The notes under the pieces: model-generated | Told to the model about the DNA's origin: nothing | The model's input: only the letters and a program-made list of their open reading frames with translations | Databases searched by the model: none | Origin: Propylenella binzhouense | GTDB taxonomy: Bacteria; Pseudomonadota; Alphaproteobacteria; Rhizobiales; Afifellaceae | NCBI RefSeq assembly: GCF_009866965.1 | Contig: NZ_SPKJ01000005.1 | Coordinates: forward strand, 54,466 to 118,465 | DNA length: 64,000 bases | Direction: 5' to 3' | In this document: piece after piece, positions 21,294-30,726 of the stretch | Numbering within the stretch: position 1 is the first letter of the stretch | Layout of the letters: each line of letters begins with the position of its first letter | Position numbers and translations under genes: made by a program

Positions 21294-22819
21294 CGCTTTG
21301 TCCATCTGTAGAGCCAGGTTTCGCTTGCCGGCTGTCCGTTGGCGGTCAGCCGCAGCCGCAGTTCCGAGAGGGCGGCACTGCCGGGATCGAGCTGGAACGA
21401 CGCCCGGATGGTGCCGTCCGGCGCGTTCGCCTGGAGGACCGGATGCACGACCTCGCCGGCGGAGGCGTTCACCTCCATCGCGAGCTGGTCGAGCGGCGGC
21501 ATCTTGGCGCTGCGGAAGTCGACGACGAAGACCCGCCGCTGCTCGTTCGAGGTGAGGCCGGCGCGGGAATCGACGGTCGCGAGAAGCTCGTGCTCGATGT
21601 TCTGGCTCCAGCGCATCCGGTACTGGAAGGTCCAGGGCTTCTCGGCGGGAATCGGCTCCGCCGGCCGCCAGAACACGCTGATATTGTCGTGGATCTCCAT
21701 CTCGACCGGGATCTCGAGGAGCACCACCTGTCCCTTGCCCCAGTCGCCGAGCGGCTCGATCCAGAGGCTCGGCCGGCGCTCGTAGCGGGCCTCGAGATCC
21801 TTGAAGTCGTCGAACGAGCGCGTGCGCTGCATGAGCCCGAAACCGCGCGGCGACTGGTCGGCGAATGCGGAGAGCTGCAGCTCGGCCGGGTTGGCGAGCG
21901 GCCGCCAGACCCACTCGCCGCGGCCGGTCAGCATCAGCAGGCCGTTCGAATCGTGGACGGAGGGGCGAAAATCGTCGAAAAGGCCGCGGTTCATGGCGTC
22001 GAACAGGAACATCGAGCTGAGCGGCGCCAGGCCGATATGGTCGATGTCGACGCGCGGGAAGAGCGTCGCCTGCACGTCCATGACGGTTTCGGCGCCGGGC
22101 TGGATGGAGAACCGGTAGGCGCCCGTCGTCGAGGGGCTGTCGAGCAGGGCGTAGACGTTGAGGAGGCGGGTCTCCGGGGCGGGGGTCTCGATCCAGAAAT
22201 TCGTGAAGACCGGGAATTCCTCTCCCTCGGGGGTCGCCGTGTTGATGGCGAGGCCGCGCGCCGAGATCCCGTAGAGCTGGTTCTGCGCGACGGCCCTGAA
22301 ATAGGTCGCCCCCTGGAACACGAGGAACTCGTCCCAGACGTCCGGCGTATTGATGGGATAGCGCACGCGGAACCCGGAGAAGCCCAGGTCCGCATCCTCG
22401 GGCGGCTGCGGCGAAGCCCCGAAATCGAAAAGATCCTTCGTGTACCGGATGCGGCGGGCCTGGCCGTTCTCCAGGAGCGAGATCGTGACGTGGTCGTTGT
22501 AGATGAAGCCGCGGTGGAAGAGGTCGAGCATGAAGGGGCGGCCGCTGCCGGCCCACACGCGCGCTTCGGAGCGGTAGCGGATGTCCCTGTAGCGATCGTA
22601 GCTCAGCTTGGCGAGATCGCCGGGGAGGGGGAAATCCGGCTCGGTGTAGTCTTTCGACGCGAGATCCTTCGCCTGCTGGATGAGCCAGTCGGGACTGAAC
22701 GGCACGGGATCGTCGAGATGGGGCAAAGCGGCCTGGGCAAGGGCATCGGAACGAGCGAAATCCGTCGCGGCGACCGCAATCAGCGCCGGCAAGCCTGAGA
22801 CGAATGTTCGTCTGTTCAT
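21290..22819 (-). CDS. opgG: Periplasmic glucan biosynthesis protein OpgG/OpgD
   Basis: A 509-aa periplasmic beta-sandwich protein needed to branch or release the glucan made by OpgH. The N-terminus MNRRTFVSGLPALIAVAA carries a twin-arginine motif, so export is probably by Tat as in E. coli OpgD rather than by Sec as in OpgG. The rest fits the family: RDIRYRSEARVWAGSG, FHRGFIYNDHVTISLLENG, LDSPSTTGAYRFSIQPG, SMFLFDAMNRGLFDDFRPSVH and ISVFWRPAEPIPAEKPW. It is the first gene of the operon, facing away from the acetyltransferase gene across a 273-bp divergent region in which I see no convincing operator. Confidence 0.92.
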   Translation of the reverse strand: MNRRTFVSGLPALIAVAATDFARSDALAQAALPHLDDPVPFSPDWLIQQAKDLASKDYTEPDFPLPGDLAKLSYDRYRDIRYRSEARVWAGSGRPFMLDLFHRGFIYNDHVTISLLENGQARRIRYTKDLFDFGASPQPPEDADLGFSGFRVRYPINTPDVWDEFLVFQGATYFRAVAQNQLYGISARGLAINTATPEGEEFPVFTNFWIETPAPETRLLNVYALLDSPSTTGAYRFSIQPGAETVMDVQATLFPRVDIDHIGLAPLSSMFLFDAMNRGLFDDFRPSVHDSNGLLMLTGRGEWVWRPLANPAELQLSAFADQSPRGFGLMQRTRSFDDFKDLEARYERRPSLWIEPLGDWGKGQVVLLEIPVEMEIHDNISVFWRPAEPIPAEKPWTFQYRMRWSQNIEHELLATVDSRAGLTSNEQRRVFVVDFRSAKMPPLDQLAMEVNASAGEVVHPVLQANAPDGTIRASFQLDPGSAALSELRLRLTANGQPASETWLYRWTKR

Positions 22820-23092
22820 GAAGTCCCTATTCGGTCATGGAGGAGGCGATTTCATTGCCGCCGAAAGATCGCCGCGAGCATGAACAACGAGCAAACACCG
22901 GCCCGGTTGCGCGTGCCCGCATTTTGCGCATCTGCGAAGAGGCCATCTGGTGATCGGCGTGAAGCGGGGTGAAATTGGGCGAGTGCCGCGCGCCGCGCAA
23001 GAGGGCGATAACACTAAATTTCGCATGGGGATGGCCGGCACGGTCGGCTGCTTGCCGGCGACTTGCTGCAGTGCAACAGGAAAGGTCACGAG

Positions 23093-25825
23093 ATGACGAC
23101 GAGACGCCTCGACAGGGTCTTCAATCCGCGATCCGTGGCGCTTTTCGGGGCGAGCGACAGGCCCGGTACGGTTGGGAACACTGTCGCGCGCAACCTCCTG
23201 CAGGCGGGGTTCTCGGGGGAATTGTTCTTCGTCAATCCGCGCCGGCCCGTGGTGGAGGGCGTGCAATCCGTCGCGGATGGGCGTGAGCTGCCCGCAGGGG
23301 TCGATCTCGCGGTCGTCGCGGCTCCCCCCGCCGCGATACCGGAAATCCTGGAAACGGCCGGTTCGAAGGGTACCGAGGCGGCGGTCGTGCTGACGGCGTT
23401 CCCGGCCGACGAGGCCGGCAGGTCGCTTCACGCGGCAATGATGGCGGCCGTGCACCGGCACGGAATCCGGCTCGTGGGGCCGAACTGCATCGGCATCCTG
23501 TCCCCGCATGTCGGGCTCAATGCGAGCTTCGTCCACCGCAATCCGCTGCCCGGCCGGCTCGCACTGGTGTCGCAGTCGGGCGCCATACTGACGGCGATTC
23601 TCGACTGGGCGACCTCTCACGAGATCGGCTTTTCGCATCTTGTCTCGGTCGGGAATATGGCGGACGTCGATGCCGACGATCTGATCGACTATTTCGCGGC
23701 CGATCCGAATTGCCGGGCGATCCTCCTCTATCTGGAGGGCATCGTCGATGCCGGGCCGTTCGTCTCCGCCGGCCGCGCCGCCGCGCGGATCAAGCCCGTG
23801 GTCGCCATCAAGTCCGCGCGGGCCAAGGCCGGGGCGCAGGCCGCCCACACGCATACGGGCGCGATGGCGGGCTCCGACGCCGTCTACGATGCCGTCTTCG
23901 AGCGGGCGGGAATCCTGCGCGTGACGGATCTCGGCGAGCTCTTCGACATGGCCGAGACCCTTACCCATCTCCGGCCGTTCGACGGCGAGCGGCTGGCGAT
24001 CCTGACGAATGGCGGGGGAGCGGGCATCCTGGCGGTGGACAGCATGGAAGCCGCTGGAGGCGTGCTGGCGACCCTTTCCCCGGAGACGCAGGCGCACCTC
24101 GACGCCGCGCTGCCGCCGACCTGGTCGCACGCCAATCCGGTCGACATCATCGGCGATTCCGATCCCGGGCGGTATCGTGTCGCGCTCGAGGGAATTCTCG
24201 GCGACGAAGGGGTCGACGCCGTGCTCGTCCTCTACTGCCCGACTTCCGTGACGAAAGGGATCGACGCGGCGCGCGCGGTAATCGAGGTGGTCGAGGCGCA
24301 TCGCCGCCGCTCGGCCCGCCCGAAGCCCGTGCTCACCGTGTGGCTCGGCTCGGGCTGGGTGCAGGATGCGCGGGACGCGTTCGCCGCCGCTGCCATTCCG
24401 ACATTCGACACGCCGCGGGCGGCGGTCGAATCCTACCGCCAGATCGTCGCCTATGCGCGGCTCAAGCGCGGCCTCCTCAGCATCCCGCCGCGCGAGGCTA
24501 CCGCATTCCCCAGAAACAGGAACCTGGTCGCGCAGATCGTCGCGAAGTCGGCGGCGTCGGAGACGGGCTTCATGAAATGGCCCGAGGCGCGGGAGGTGCT
24601 CGCCGCCTATGACATCCCGGTCGTCCGCGCCGGCCTCGCCCGCACGCCGGACGAAGCGGCCGCGGTCGCGGCCGGCATCCTGGAAGGCGGCAGGATGTGC
24701 GCGATGAAGATCGTCTCGCCGCAGGTCGTGCACAAATCGGATGTGGGCGGCGTCCGCCTCAATATCGCGAGCGTGGAGGAGGCGCGCCAGGCGGCCGCGG
24801 CGATGGGCGAGGCGGTCCGCCGCGCCGTGCCCGGGGCCGTGATCGACGGCTTCATGATCGAGGAGATGGTCGAGCGCCGGCATGGGACGGAGCTCATCGT
24901 CGGGCTGGCGGACGATCCGACCTTCGGCCCGATTCTCCTTTTCGGCGCCGGCGGAACGGCAGTGGAAGTGATCGCGGACAAGGCCATCGCGCTGCCGCCG
25001 CTCGACCGGCAGCTGGCGCTCCAGCTCATGAGCCGCACGCGCATCATCCGGCTCCTGCGCGGCTATCGTGACGTGCCGGCAGCCAACATCGAGGAGATCG
25101 CCGCGACGCTCGTCAAGATCTCCCAGCTTGCCATCGACTTTCCGGAGATCAGGGAGCTCGACATCAACCCGCTCGTCGCCGACGAGACGGGGGTCGTCGC
25201 CATCGACGCCCGCATGACGGTCAGGCCGGTCTCCGGCGGCGCGCGTGCCGGGATCGCGCGCTTCGCGATCCGGCCCTATCCGGAGGAGCTCTCCGAATCG
25301 ATGCGGCTCCTCGACGGCACCGACGTGTTCGTCCGGCCGGTGAGGCCGGCGGACGCCTGGCTCTACCAGGATTTCTTCGACCGGCTCGAGCCGGAGGACA
25401 TAAGGCTGCGGCTGCTATCGGTGCGCCGTCAGTTCACCGAGGAGTTCTTCGCCCGCTTCACGCAGGTGGACTATGCCCGGGAGATCGCCTTCGTCGCCTT
25501 CACGCCCGACGAGCAGCACATTCTCGGGGTCTCGCGCCTCGTCCTCGATGCCGATGCCGAGCGGGCCGAATATGCGGTCGTCGTGCGGAGCGACCTGAAG
25601 GGCAAGGGCCTCGGCTGGCTCCTCATGCGCAAGCTGATAGACTATGCGAAGAGCGAGGAAATTCCAGAGCTCTACGGGCATGTTCTAAAGGAAAACTCGA
25701 ACATGCTCCAGATGGCGAGGGAACTCGGGTTCCGCACCGAGACCGATCCCGACGATCCCGCTCTGGTCATGGTGCGGCTCGATCTCCGGTCCTGCGGGGC
25801 GGGCGGTCAGTCGTCCTCCGTCTGA
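23093..25825 (+). CDS. NDP-forming acyl-CoA synthetase / GNAT fusion, protein lysine acetyltransferase type
   Basis: A 910-aa multidomain protein resembling the Pat/PatZ protein acetyltransferases that inactivate acyl-CoA synthetases by lysine acetylation. A CoA-binding domain opens it (NPRSVALFGASDRPGTVGN, residues 11-29). The succinyl-CoA-ligase-like part follows, with LVSQSGAILTAILDW and THTGAMAGSDAVYD (H254 at the phosphohistidine position). An ATP-grasp region lies around residues 480-700 (KIVSPQVVHKSDVGGVRLN, GFMIEEMVERRHGTELIVGL). A C-terminal GNAT domain starts near residue 735 (VFVRPVRPADAWLY) with VRSDLKGKGLGWLLMRKL as the acetyl-CoA loop. The retained histidine is unusual for enzymes acting only as acetyltransferases, so ligase activity is possible. 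The ATG follows GGAAAGGTCACGAG. Its end overlaps the convergent peptidase gene by 19 nt. Confidence 0.88.
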   Translation: MTTRRLDRVFNPRSVALFGASDRPGTVGNTVARNLLQAGFSGELFFVNPRRPVVEGVQSVADGRELPAGVDLAVVAAPPAAIPEILETAGSKGTEAAVVLTAFPADEAGRSLHAAMMAAVHRHGIRLVGPNCIGILSPHVGLNASFVHRNPLPGRLALVSQSGAILTAILDWATSHEIGFSHLVSVGNMADVDADDLIDYFAADPNCRAILLYLEGIVDAGPFVSAGRAAARIKPVVAIKSARAKAGAQAAHTHTGAMAGSDAVYDAVFERAGILRVTDLGELFDMAETLTHLRPFDGERLAILTNGGGAGILAVDSMEAAGGVLATLSPETQAHLDAALPPTWSHANPVDIIGDSDPGRYRVALEGILGDEGVDAVLVLYCPTSVTKGIDAARAVIEVVEAHRRRSARPKPVLTVWLGSGWVQDARDAFAAAAIPTFDTPRAAVESYRQIVAYARLKRGLLSIPPREATAFPRNRNLVAQIVAKSAASETGFMKWPEAREVLAAYDIPVVRAGLARTPDEAAAVAAGILEGGRMCAMKIVSPQVVHKSDVGGVRLNIASVEEARQAAAAMGEAVRRAVPGAVIDGFMIEEMVERRHGTELIVGLADDPTFGPILLFGAGGTAVEVIADKAIALPPLDRQLALQLMSRTRIIRLLRGYRDVPAANIEEIAATLVKISQLAIDFPEIRELDINPLVADETGVVAIDARMTVRPVSGGARAGIARFAIRPYPEELSESMRLLDGTDVFVRPVRPADAWLYQDFFDRLEPEDIRLRLLSVRRQFTEEFFARFTQVDYAREIAFVAFTPDEQHILGVSRLVLDADAERAEYAVVVRSDLKGKGLGWLLMRKLIDYAKSEEIPELYGHVLKENSNMLQMARELGFRTETDPDDPALVMVRLDLRSCGAGGQSSSV

Positions 25826-26979
25826 GGGTCGGCGACGCTGCTCTCTCCGGTCAGCGTCTGTTCGGCTTCCTCCATGGAAAGCGTCGGGAAGCCCTTGAGC
25901 CCGGCGAGCAGCCTGGCGTCGCGGGGAATCTCGACCGGGCTGGCGACATAGGCCGTCAGCAGCTCGGAGAGCGAGCGGAGCGCGTGCATGTGGATGCGCT
26001 CGTAGCCGTGGGAGGCGTCGACGCCGAACGTCACGAGGGCGGTGCGGACATCGGCGCCCGATTCGAGGGCGGAGGCCGAATCGGAGCGGTAGTAGCGGAA
26101 GATGTCCTTCGAGAAGCGGATGTCCTCGTCCTTGCAGATCTGGGCGAGGTGGCGCGTGAGGTGGTAGTCGAACGGGCCGGTCTGGTCGGCCATCGCGATG
26201 GTGACGCCGAACTCCGACGAGTTCTGGCCGGGCGCGCTCGTGCCGTTGTCGACGGTCACCATCGAGGCGATGTCGGGGACGAGCACGGAGGACGCCCCGA
26301 TGCCGACCTCCTCCGCGATCGTGATGAGCCAGTGCGTATCGACCTCGATCGTGGCCTGCTCGCGCATGAGGGCCTCCATCGCGGCGAACATCACGGCGAC
26401 CCCGGCCTTGTCGTCGAGATGGCGCGAGACGATGAAGCCGTTGGCGAGGAATTCGGGCTGCGGGTCGATCGCGATCATGTCGCCGGTATCGATCCCGAGC
26501 CGCTCCAGGTCGCTCTTCGACCGGGCGAGCGCATCGACCCTCAGCTCGACGAATTCCCATCCCGTCGGCTGCGTATCGACCTTTTCGTTGAAGGTGTGGC
26601 CGGAGGCGAGGAGCGGCAATATGGTGCCGCGGTAACTGCCGTGCTCCGAGAAGATCGTGCAGCGCGCGCCCTCGGCGAAGCGCGCCGACCAGTGCCCGAC
26701 CGGGACGAGCTCCAGCCTGCCGTTCTCCTTCAGCCGCTTCACCTGCGCGCCGAGCGTGTCGACATGCGCCACGATCGCCCGGCCGGGGCCCCTTTGGCGC
26801 CCGCGCATGGTCGCGCGGATGGCGCCGCGCCGGGTGAGCTCGAACTGGACGCCGAGGCGCTGCAGCTCCTCGCAGCAGGCGCGCACGATGGTGTCGGTGA
26901 AGCCGGTCGGGCTCGGTATCTCGAGGAACGCCGCGAGCTGGTCCCGCAGATAGTCGGTGTCGATGGCGAGACGGGGCAT
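25807..26979 (-). CDS. M42-family peptidase of the NAGGN osmoprotectant system
   Basis: A 390-aa metallopeptidase-fold protein, third member of the N-acetylglutaminylglutamine amide cluster and presumably involved in turnover of that dipeptide. Metal ligands are visible in VAHVDTLGAQV, SRHLDDKAGVAV, AEEVGIGAS and VTVDNGTSA, matching the M42 arrangement with an aminopeptidase-like active site. It starts on the last base of ngg (TGATG), so it is translated with it. Which bond it cuts has not been shown as far as I know. Its 3' end overlaps the convergent acyl-CoA synthetase/GNAT gene. Confidence 0.9.
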   Translation of the reverse strand: MPRLAIDTDYLRDQLAAFLEIPSPTGFTDTIVRACCEELQRLGVQFELTRRGAIRATMRGRQRGPGRAIVAHVDTLGAQVKRLKENGRLELVPVGHWSARFAEGARCTIFSEHGSYRGTILPLLASGHTFNEKVDTQPTGWEFVELRVDALARSKSDLERLGIDTGDMIAIDPQPEFLANGFIVSRHLDDKAGVAVMFAAMEALMREQATIEVDTHWLITIAEEVGIGASSVLVPDIASMVTVDNGTSAPGQNSSEFGVTIAMADQTGPFDYHLTRHLAQICKDEDIRFSKDIFRYYRSDSASALESGADVRTALVTFGVDASHGYERIHMHALRSLSELLTAYVASPVEIPRDARLLAGLKGFPTLSMEEAEQTLTGESSVADPQTEDD

Positions 26980-28775
26980 CAGCGGCGCTGGTCGAAGCCG
27001 GCGCTGGCCATCCGGGCGGCCTGCGGAATGGCGAGCGGGAAGAGCAGGTCGACGAAGCGCTCCGCGGTCGGCTGCGGCTCGTGGTTGGCGAGGCCGGGCC
27101 GCTCGTTCGCCTCGATGAAGACGTAGGCCGGCCCGCGCGGCGAGGTGACGAGGAGGTCGATGCCGACCACGGGGATCTCGATGGCGCGGGCGGCCTTCAC
27201 CGCTGCCGCCACGAGTTCCGGATGGACCTCGTCGGTCACGTCGTGAATGGTGCCGCCGGTATGGAGGTTGGCAGCCTTCCGGACGGTGATCTCGGTTTCC
27301 GGGGGCGGCACGTCGTCGAGGCCGTAGCCGGCGCTCCTGACCGCCCGCTCGGTCTCTTGGTCGAGCGGGATGCGCGATTCCCCGCCGGTCGCCGCCGCGC
27401 GCCGCCGGCTCTGGTGCTCGATCAGGGTGCGGACCGTCGAGCGCCCGTCGCCGACGATCCGCGCCGGGCGCCGGATCGCGGCGGCGACCAGCCGGTAGTC
27501 GATCACGACGAGGCGGAGATCGAGGCCCTCGACGTAGGATTCGACCACCACGCGGTCCGAAATCGCGCGCGCGGCGGCGACCGCGTCCTCGATCTCCTCC
27601 ATCGTTTCAAGCCCGACGGCGACGCCGCGGCCCTGCTCGCCGCGGGCCGGCTTCACCACCACCTTGCCGTGCCTCTCGAGGAAGCCGGCGAGATCGTCGC
27701 CGCCGCCGGCCTCGACCTGCTCGGGCACCTTTACGCCGGCCCCGGACACGATCCGGCGGGTGACCGCCTTGTCGTCGCAGATCGACATTGCGACCGCCGA
27801 GGTGAGGTCGGAAAGGCTCTCGCGGCAGCGGATCGAGCGGCCGCCATAGGTGAGGCGGAAGAAGCCGCCTTCCGGGTCGGTGATCTCGACATGGATGCCC
27901 CGCCGCCGTGCCTCGTCGACGATGATCTTCGCATAGGGATTGAGCCCCTCGTCGCGCTCGGGGCCGACGAACAGGCGCTCGTTGATGGGGTTCTTGCGCT
28001 TCACCGCGAAGAACGGGACGCGGTGGAAGCCGAGCTTCTCGTAGAGCGCGATGGCGTGCTCGTTGTCGTGGAGGACCGAGAGGTCCATGTAGGCCACGCC
28101 GCGTGTCGCGAGCTGTTCGGCGAGGCGGCGGACGAGCGCCTCTCCGATCCCGGGATGGCTCGCCTGCGGATCGACCGCGAGGCACCAGAGCGAGGAACCG
28201 CGCTCGCGGTCCCCGAAGGCGTGGGAATGGTCGATCCCGGTCACCGTGCCGATGACCTCGCCGCTCACCGCGTCCTCGGCGACGAGGTAGAGCAGGGAGC
28301 GGTTGTCGTGCCGCGTCCAGAAGAATTCGGGCGGCACCGGCACCATGTTGCGCGTCGCGTAGATGCGGTTCACGGCCTCCGCATCGGCCGCCGAGGAAAG
28401 CCGCCGCACCGAGAAGCCGCGCCGGGTGCGCCGGCTCGGCCGGTAGGTCGCGAGCTCCAGCCGGTAGGTGTGGGACGGATCGAGGAAGAGGTCCTGCGGG
28501 GCGAGGCCGAGAAGGACGTGCGGATCGCGCACGTAGAAGGCGATGTCGCGGCGGTCGACCGCCTCCGCGCGGATCGCCTCGATGAGGGTCTGCGGATCGG
28601 AGAAGGTCTGCGCGAAGAGGAGCCGCCCCCAGCCGCAATCGACGATCGCGTTCTCGTCCTGCCGGCGCCCCTCGGCATGGTCCGGGATCGGCGGCTTCAG
28701 CCCGCTCGCCCGCATCCGTCGCAGGCGATGTTCGGGAACGGCCCTGCCGGAGCGGGATCGCGTCGGGTCTGTCAT
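26979..28775 (-). CDS. ngg: N-acetylglutaminylglutamine synthetase (GNAT plus ATP-grasp)
   Basis: A 598-aa two-domain enzyme that acetylates glutamine and ligates a second glutamine to make N-acetylglutaminylglutamine, precursor of the osmolyte NAGGN. The GNAT domain spans roughly residues 105-260, with LWCLAVDPQASHPGIGEALV as acetyl-CoA loop and LSVLHDNEHAIALYEKLGFH. The ATP-grasp domain fills residues 310-590, with KVVVKPARGEQGRGVAVG and IPVVGIDLLVTS followed by FIEANERPGLANHEPQP. The fusion order and length match the family. It starts 7 nt after the amidotransferase stop and overlaps the M42 gene. Confidence 0.95.
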   Translation of the reverse strand: MTDPTRSRSGRAVPEHRLRRMRASGLKPPIPDHAEGRRQDENAIVDCGWGRLLFAQTFSDPQTLIEAIRAEAVDRRDIAFYVRDPHVLLGLAPQDLFLDPSHTYRLELATYRPSRRTRRGFSVRRLSSAADAEAVNRIYATRNMVPVPPEFFWTRHDNRSLLYLVAEDAVSGEVIGTVTGIDHSHAFGDRERGSSLWCLAVDPQASHPGIGEALVRRLAEQLATRGVAYMDLSVLHDNEHAIALYEKLGFHRVPFFAVKRKNPINERLFVGPERDEGLNPYAKIIVDEARRRGIHVEITDPEGGFFRLTYGGRSIRCRESLSDLTSAVAMSICDDKAVTRRIVSGAGVKVPEQVEAGGGDDLAGFLERHGKVVVKPARGEQGRGVAVGLETMEEIEDAVAAARAISDRVVVESYVEGLDLRLVVIDYRLVAAAIRRPARIVGDGRSTVRTLIEHQSRRRAAATGGESRIPLDQETERAVRSAGYGLDDVPPPETEITVRKAANLHTGGTIHDVTDEVHPELVAAAVKAARAIEIPVVGIDLLVTSPRGPAYVFIEANERPGLANHEPQPTAERFVDLLFPLAIPQAARMASAGFDQRR

Positions 28776-28782
28776 GTCGCGG

Positions 28783-30558
28783 TCAGACCCCCTGCGCCTG
28801 CAGCCAGAGCTCGAGGAGGGCGACCTGCCAGAGCTCGGAGCCGCGAAGCGGGGTGATGTGCTCGGTCGGCGCGGCGAAGAGGGTCTCCAGATAGTCGCCG
28901 CGAAAGAGCGCGCGTTCGCGCGCGGCCTGGGATCCGAGCGCGTCCCGGACGAGCTCGAGATAGGGCCCCTGGATGTATTTCAGCGCGGGGACGGGGAAGT
29001 AGCCCTTCTTCCGGTCGATCACCTCGTTCGGGACGATCATCCGCGCCACGTCCTTCAGGATGCCCTTGCCGCCCTGCGCGAGCTTCAGCTCCGGCGGGAC
29101 GCGCGCGGCGAGCTCGACCAGCTCGTGGTCGAGGAAGGGCACGCGCGCCTCCAGCCCCCAGGCCATCGTCATGTTGTCGACCCGCTTCACCGGGTCCTCC
29201 GCGAGCATGACCTGGCTGTCGAGCCGGAGGGCCCGGTCGACGGCGTCCGCCGCGCCCGCGCCGGCGAAGTGCCCGGCCACGAAGTCGCGGCTGACGTCCT
29301 CCTCGACCAGCCAGTCCGGGGAGAGCTGGCGGGCGAGCGTGGCGTGGTCGCGGTCGAAGAAGGCGCCCGCGTAGTCGGCGACCGGGTCGTTCGAGCTGGC
29401 GAGCGGCGGATACCAGTGGTAGCCGCCGAAGATCTCGTCCGCGCCCTGGCCCGACTGCACGACCTTCACATGCCTGGAGACCTCCTGGGAGAGCAGGTAG
29501 AAGCCGACATTGTCGTAGGAGACCATCGGCTCCGACATCGCCCGGATCGTGCCGGGGAGCGCCGAGAGCAGCCGGTCCGACGGCACGAAGATCTTGTGGT
29601 GGTCGGTGCGGAAGCGCTCCGCGATCAGGTCGGAATAGACGAATTCGTCCCCCTTCTCGCCATGCGCCTCCTCGAACCCGACCGAGAAGGTCATGAGCCC
29701 GCTCTGGCCACCTTCCGCGAGGAGCCCGACGATCACGCTCGAATCGACGCCGCCGGAGAGGAGCACGCCGACCGCCACGTCGGCGACCATCCGCCGCTCT
29801 ACGGCCGTGCGCAGCGCGGCGAGGGTCATGTCGCGCCATTCATCGGCCGGGCGGGCGATCTCCTCCGCCGTCCTCTCGTAGGCGACGGACCAATAGAGCC
29901 GGTCCTTGGTGCGCCCGTCCGGCTCGACGATGCGGATCGTGGCGGGCGGCAGCTTGCGCACGCCGGCGAGGATCGTGCGCGGCGCCGGCACGACCGCATG
30001 GAACGTCATGTAATGGTGGAGCGCGACGCGGTCGATCGCGGTGTCGATTCCGCCCGCGGCGAGGAGGGCGGGGAGCGTGGAGGCGAAGCGCAGCCTCCCG
30101 TTCCCCTCCGAATAATAGAGCGGCTTGATGCCGAACCGGTCGCGGGCCATGACGACGCGGCCGGTCTCGCGCTCGTGGAGCACGAAGGCGAACATGCCAT
30201 GGAAGCGGTCGACGCATTCCGTGCCCCAGGCGTGCCAGGCCTTCAGGATCACCTCGGTGTCGCCGGTGGAGAAGAAGCGGTAGCCCTTCGCCTCGAGCTC
30301 GCTGCGGAGCGCCGGATAGTTGTAGATGCAGCCGTTGAACACGCCGGTCAGGCCGAGATGCGGGTCGACCATCGGCTGCTCGGACCTGTTCGACAGATCG
30401 ATGATCTTGAGGCGCCGGTGGCCGAAGCAGGCCCGCCCGTGGAGGACGAGCCCGGTCCCGTCCGGCCCGCGCGGCGCGAGCGCCTCGCCCATCCTGGCCA
30501 CGGCGGCCGGATCCGCCTGGCTGCCGTCGAAGGTTATCTCACCGCATAATCCACACAT
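28783..30558 (-). CDS. asnO: N-acetylglutaminylglutamine amidotransferase (asparagine synthase family)
   Basis: A 591-aa class II glutamine amidotransferase that converts the C-terminal carboxylate of N-acetylglutaminylglutamine to an amide, the last step to NAGGN. MCGLCGEITFDG puts the nucleophile Cys at position 2, which fixes the start; a longer frame upstream is therefore excluded. The glutaminase domain has RGPDGTGLV and GVFNGCIYNYP. The synthetase domain has VGVLLSGGVDSSVIVGLL (ATP pyrophosphatase loop), VQSGQGADEIFGGYHWYPP and NMTMAWGLEARVPFLDHEL. It is the first of three coupled genes and lies behind a candidate promoter and palindrome. Confidence 0.95.
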   Translation of the reverse strand: MCGLCGEITFDGSQADPAAVARMGEALAPRGPDGTGLVLHGRACFGHRRLKIIDLSNRSEQPMVDPHLGLTGVFNGCIYNYPALRSELEAKGYRFFSTGDTEVILKAWHAWGTECVDRFHGMFAFVLHERETGRVVMARDRFGIKPLYYSEGNGRLRFASTLPALLAAGGIDTAIDRVALHHYMTFHAVVPAPRTILAGVRKLPPATIRIVEPDGRTKDRLYWSVAYERTAEEIARPADEWRDMTLAALRTAVERRMVADVAVGVLLSGGVDSSVIVGLLAEGGQSGLMTFSVGFEEAHGEKGDEFVYSDLIAERFRTDHHKIFVPSDRLLSALPGTIRAMSEPMVSYDNVGFYLLSQEVSRHVKVVQSGQGADEIFGGYHWYPPLASSNDPVADYAGAFFDRDHATLARQLSPDWLVEEDVSRDFVAGHFAGAGAADAVDRALRLDSQVMLAEDPVKRVDNMTMAWGLEARVPFLDHELVELAARVPPELKLAQGGKGILKDVARMIVPNEVIDRKKGYFPVPALKYIQGPYLELVRDALGSQAARERALFRGDYLETLFAAPTEHITPLRGSELWQVALLELWLQAQGV

Positions 30559-30607
30559 GAAACGCCGGGCCTGCCTCGCTGCTGTTCCGAAGGGGTTGGA
30601 TGCCGAA

Positions 30608-30636
30608 GGAGTACCGGACCTGATCCGTCGACGCAA
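30608..30636 (-). promoter_or_regulatory. Candidate promoter of the NAGGN operon
   Basis: On the minus strand TTGCGT (30636-30631) and TACTCC (30613-30608) are spaced 17 bp, about 50 bp before the asnO start. The match is moderate. The upstream DUF3052 gene is 168 bp away on the same strand and could also read through. Confidence 0.35.
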
Positions 30637-30642
30637 ATTCGG

Positions 30643-30654
30643 TTGCCCGGGCAA
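30643..30654. promoter_or_regulatory. 12-bp perfect palindrome upstream of the NAGGN promoter
   Basis: TTGCCCGGGCAA is a perfect palindrome 6 bp upstream of the candidate -35 element, a usual place for an activator. No regulator gene lies next to it, so the binding protein is unknown. Confidence 0.35.
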
Positions 30655-30726
30655 ATGATGCGCGCCCTCGCTCCGGCAAGTACCCGGGGCGGATCCGGGC
30701 CGCGCCCGCCGCGGCCGCGGCGGCGC

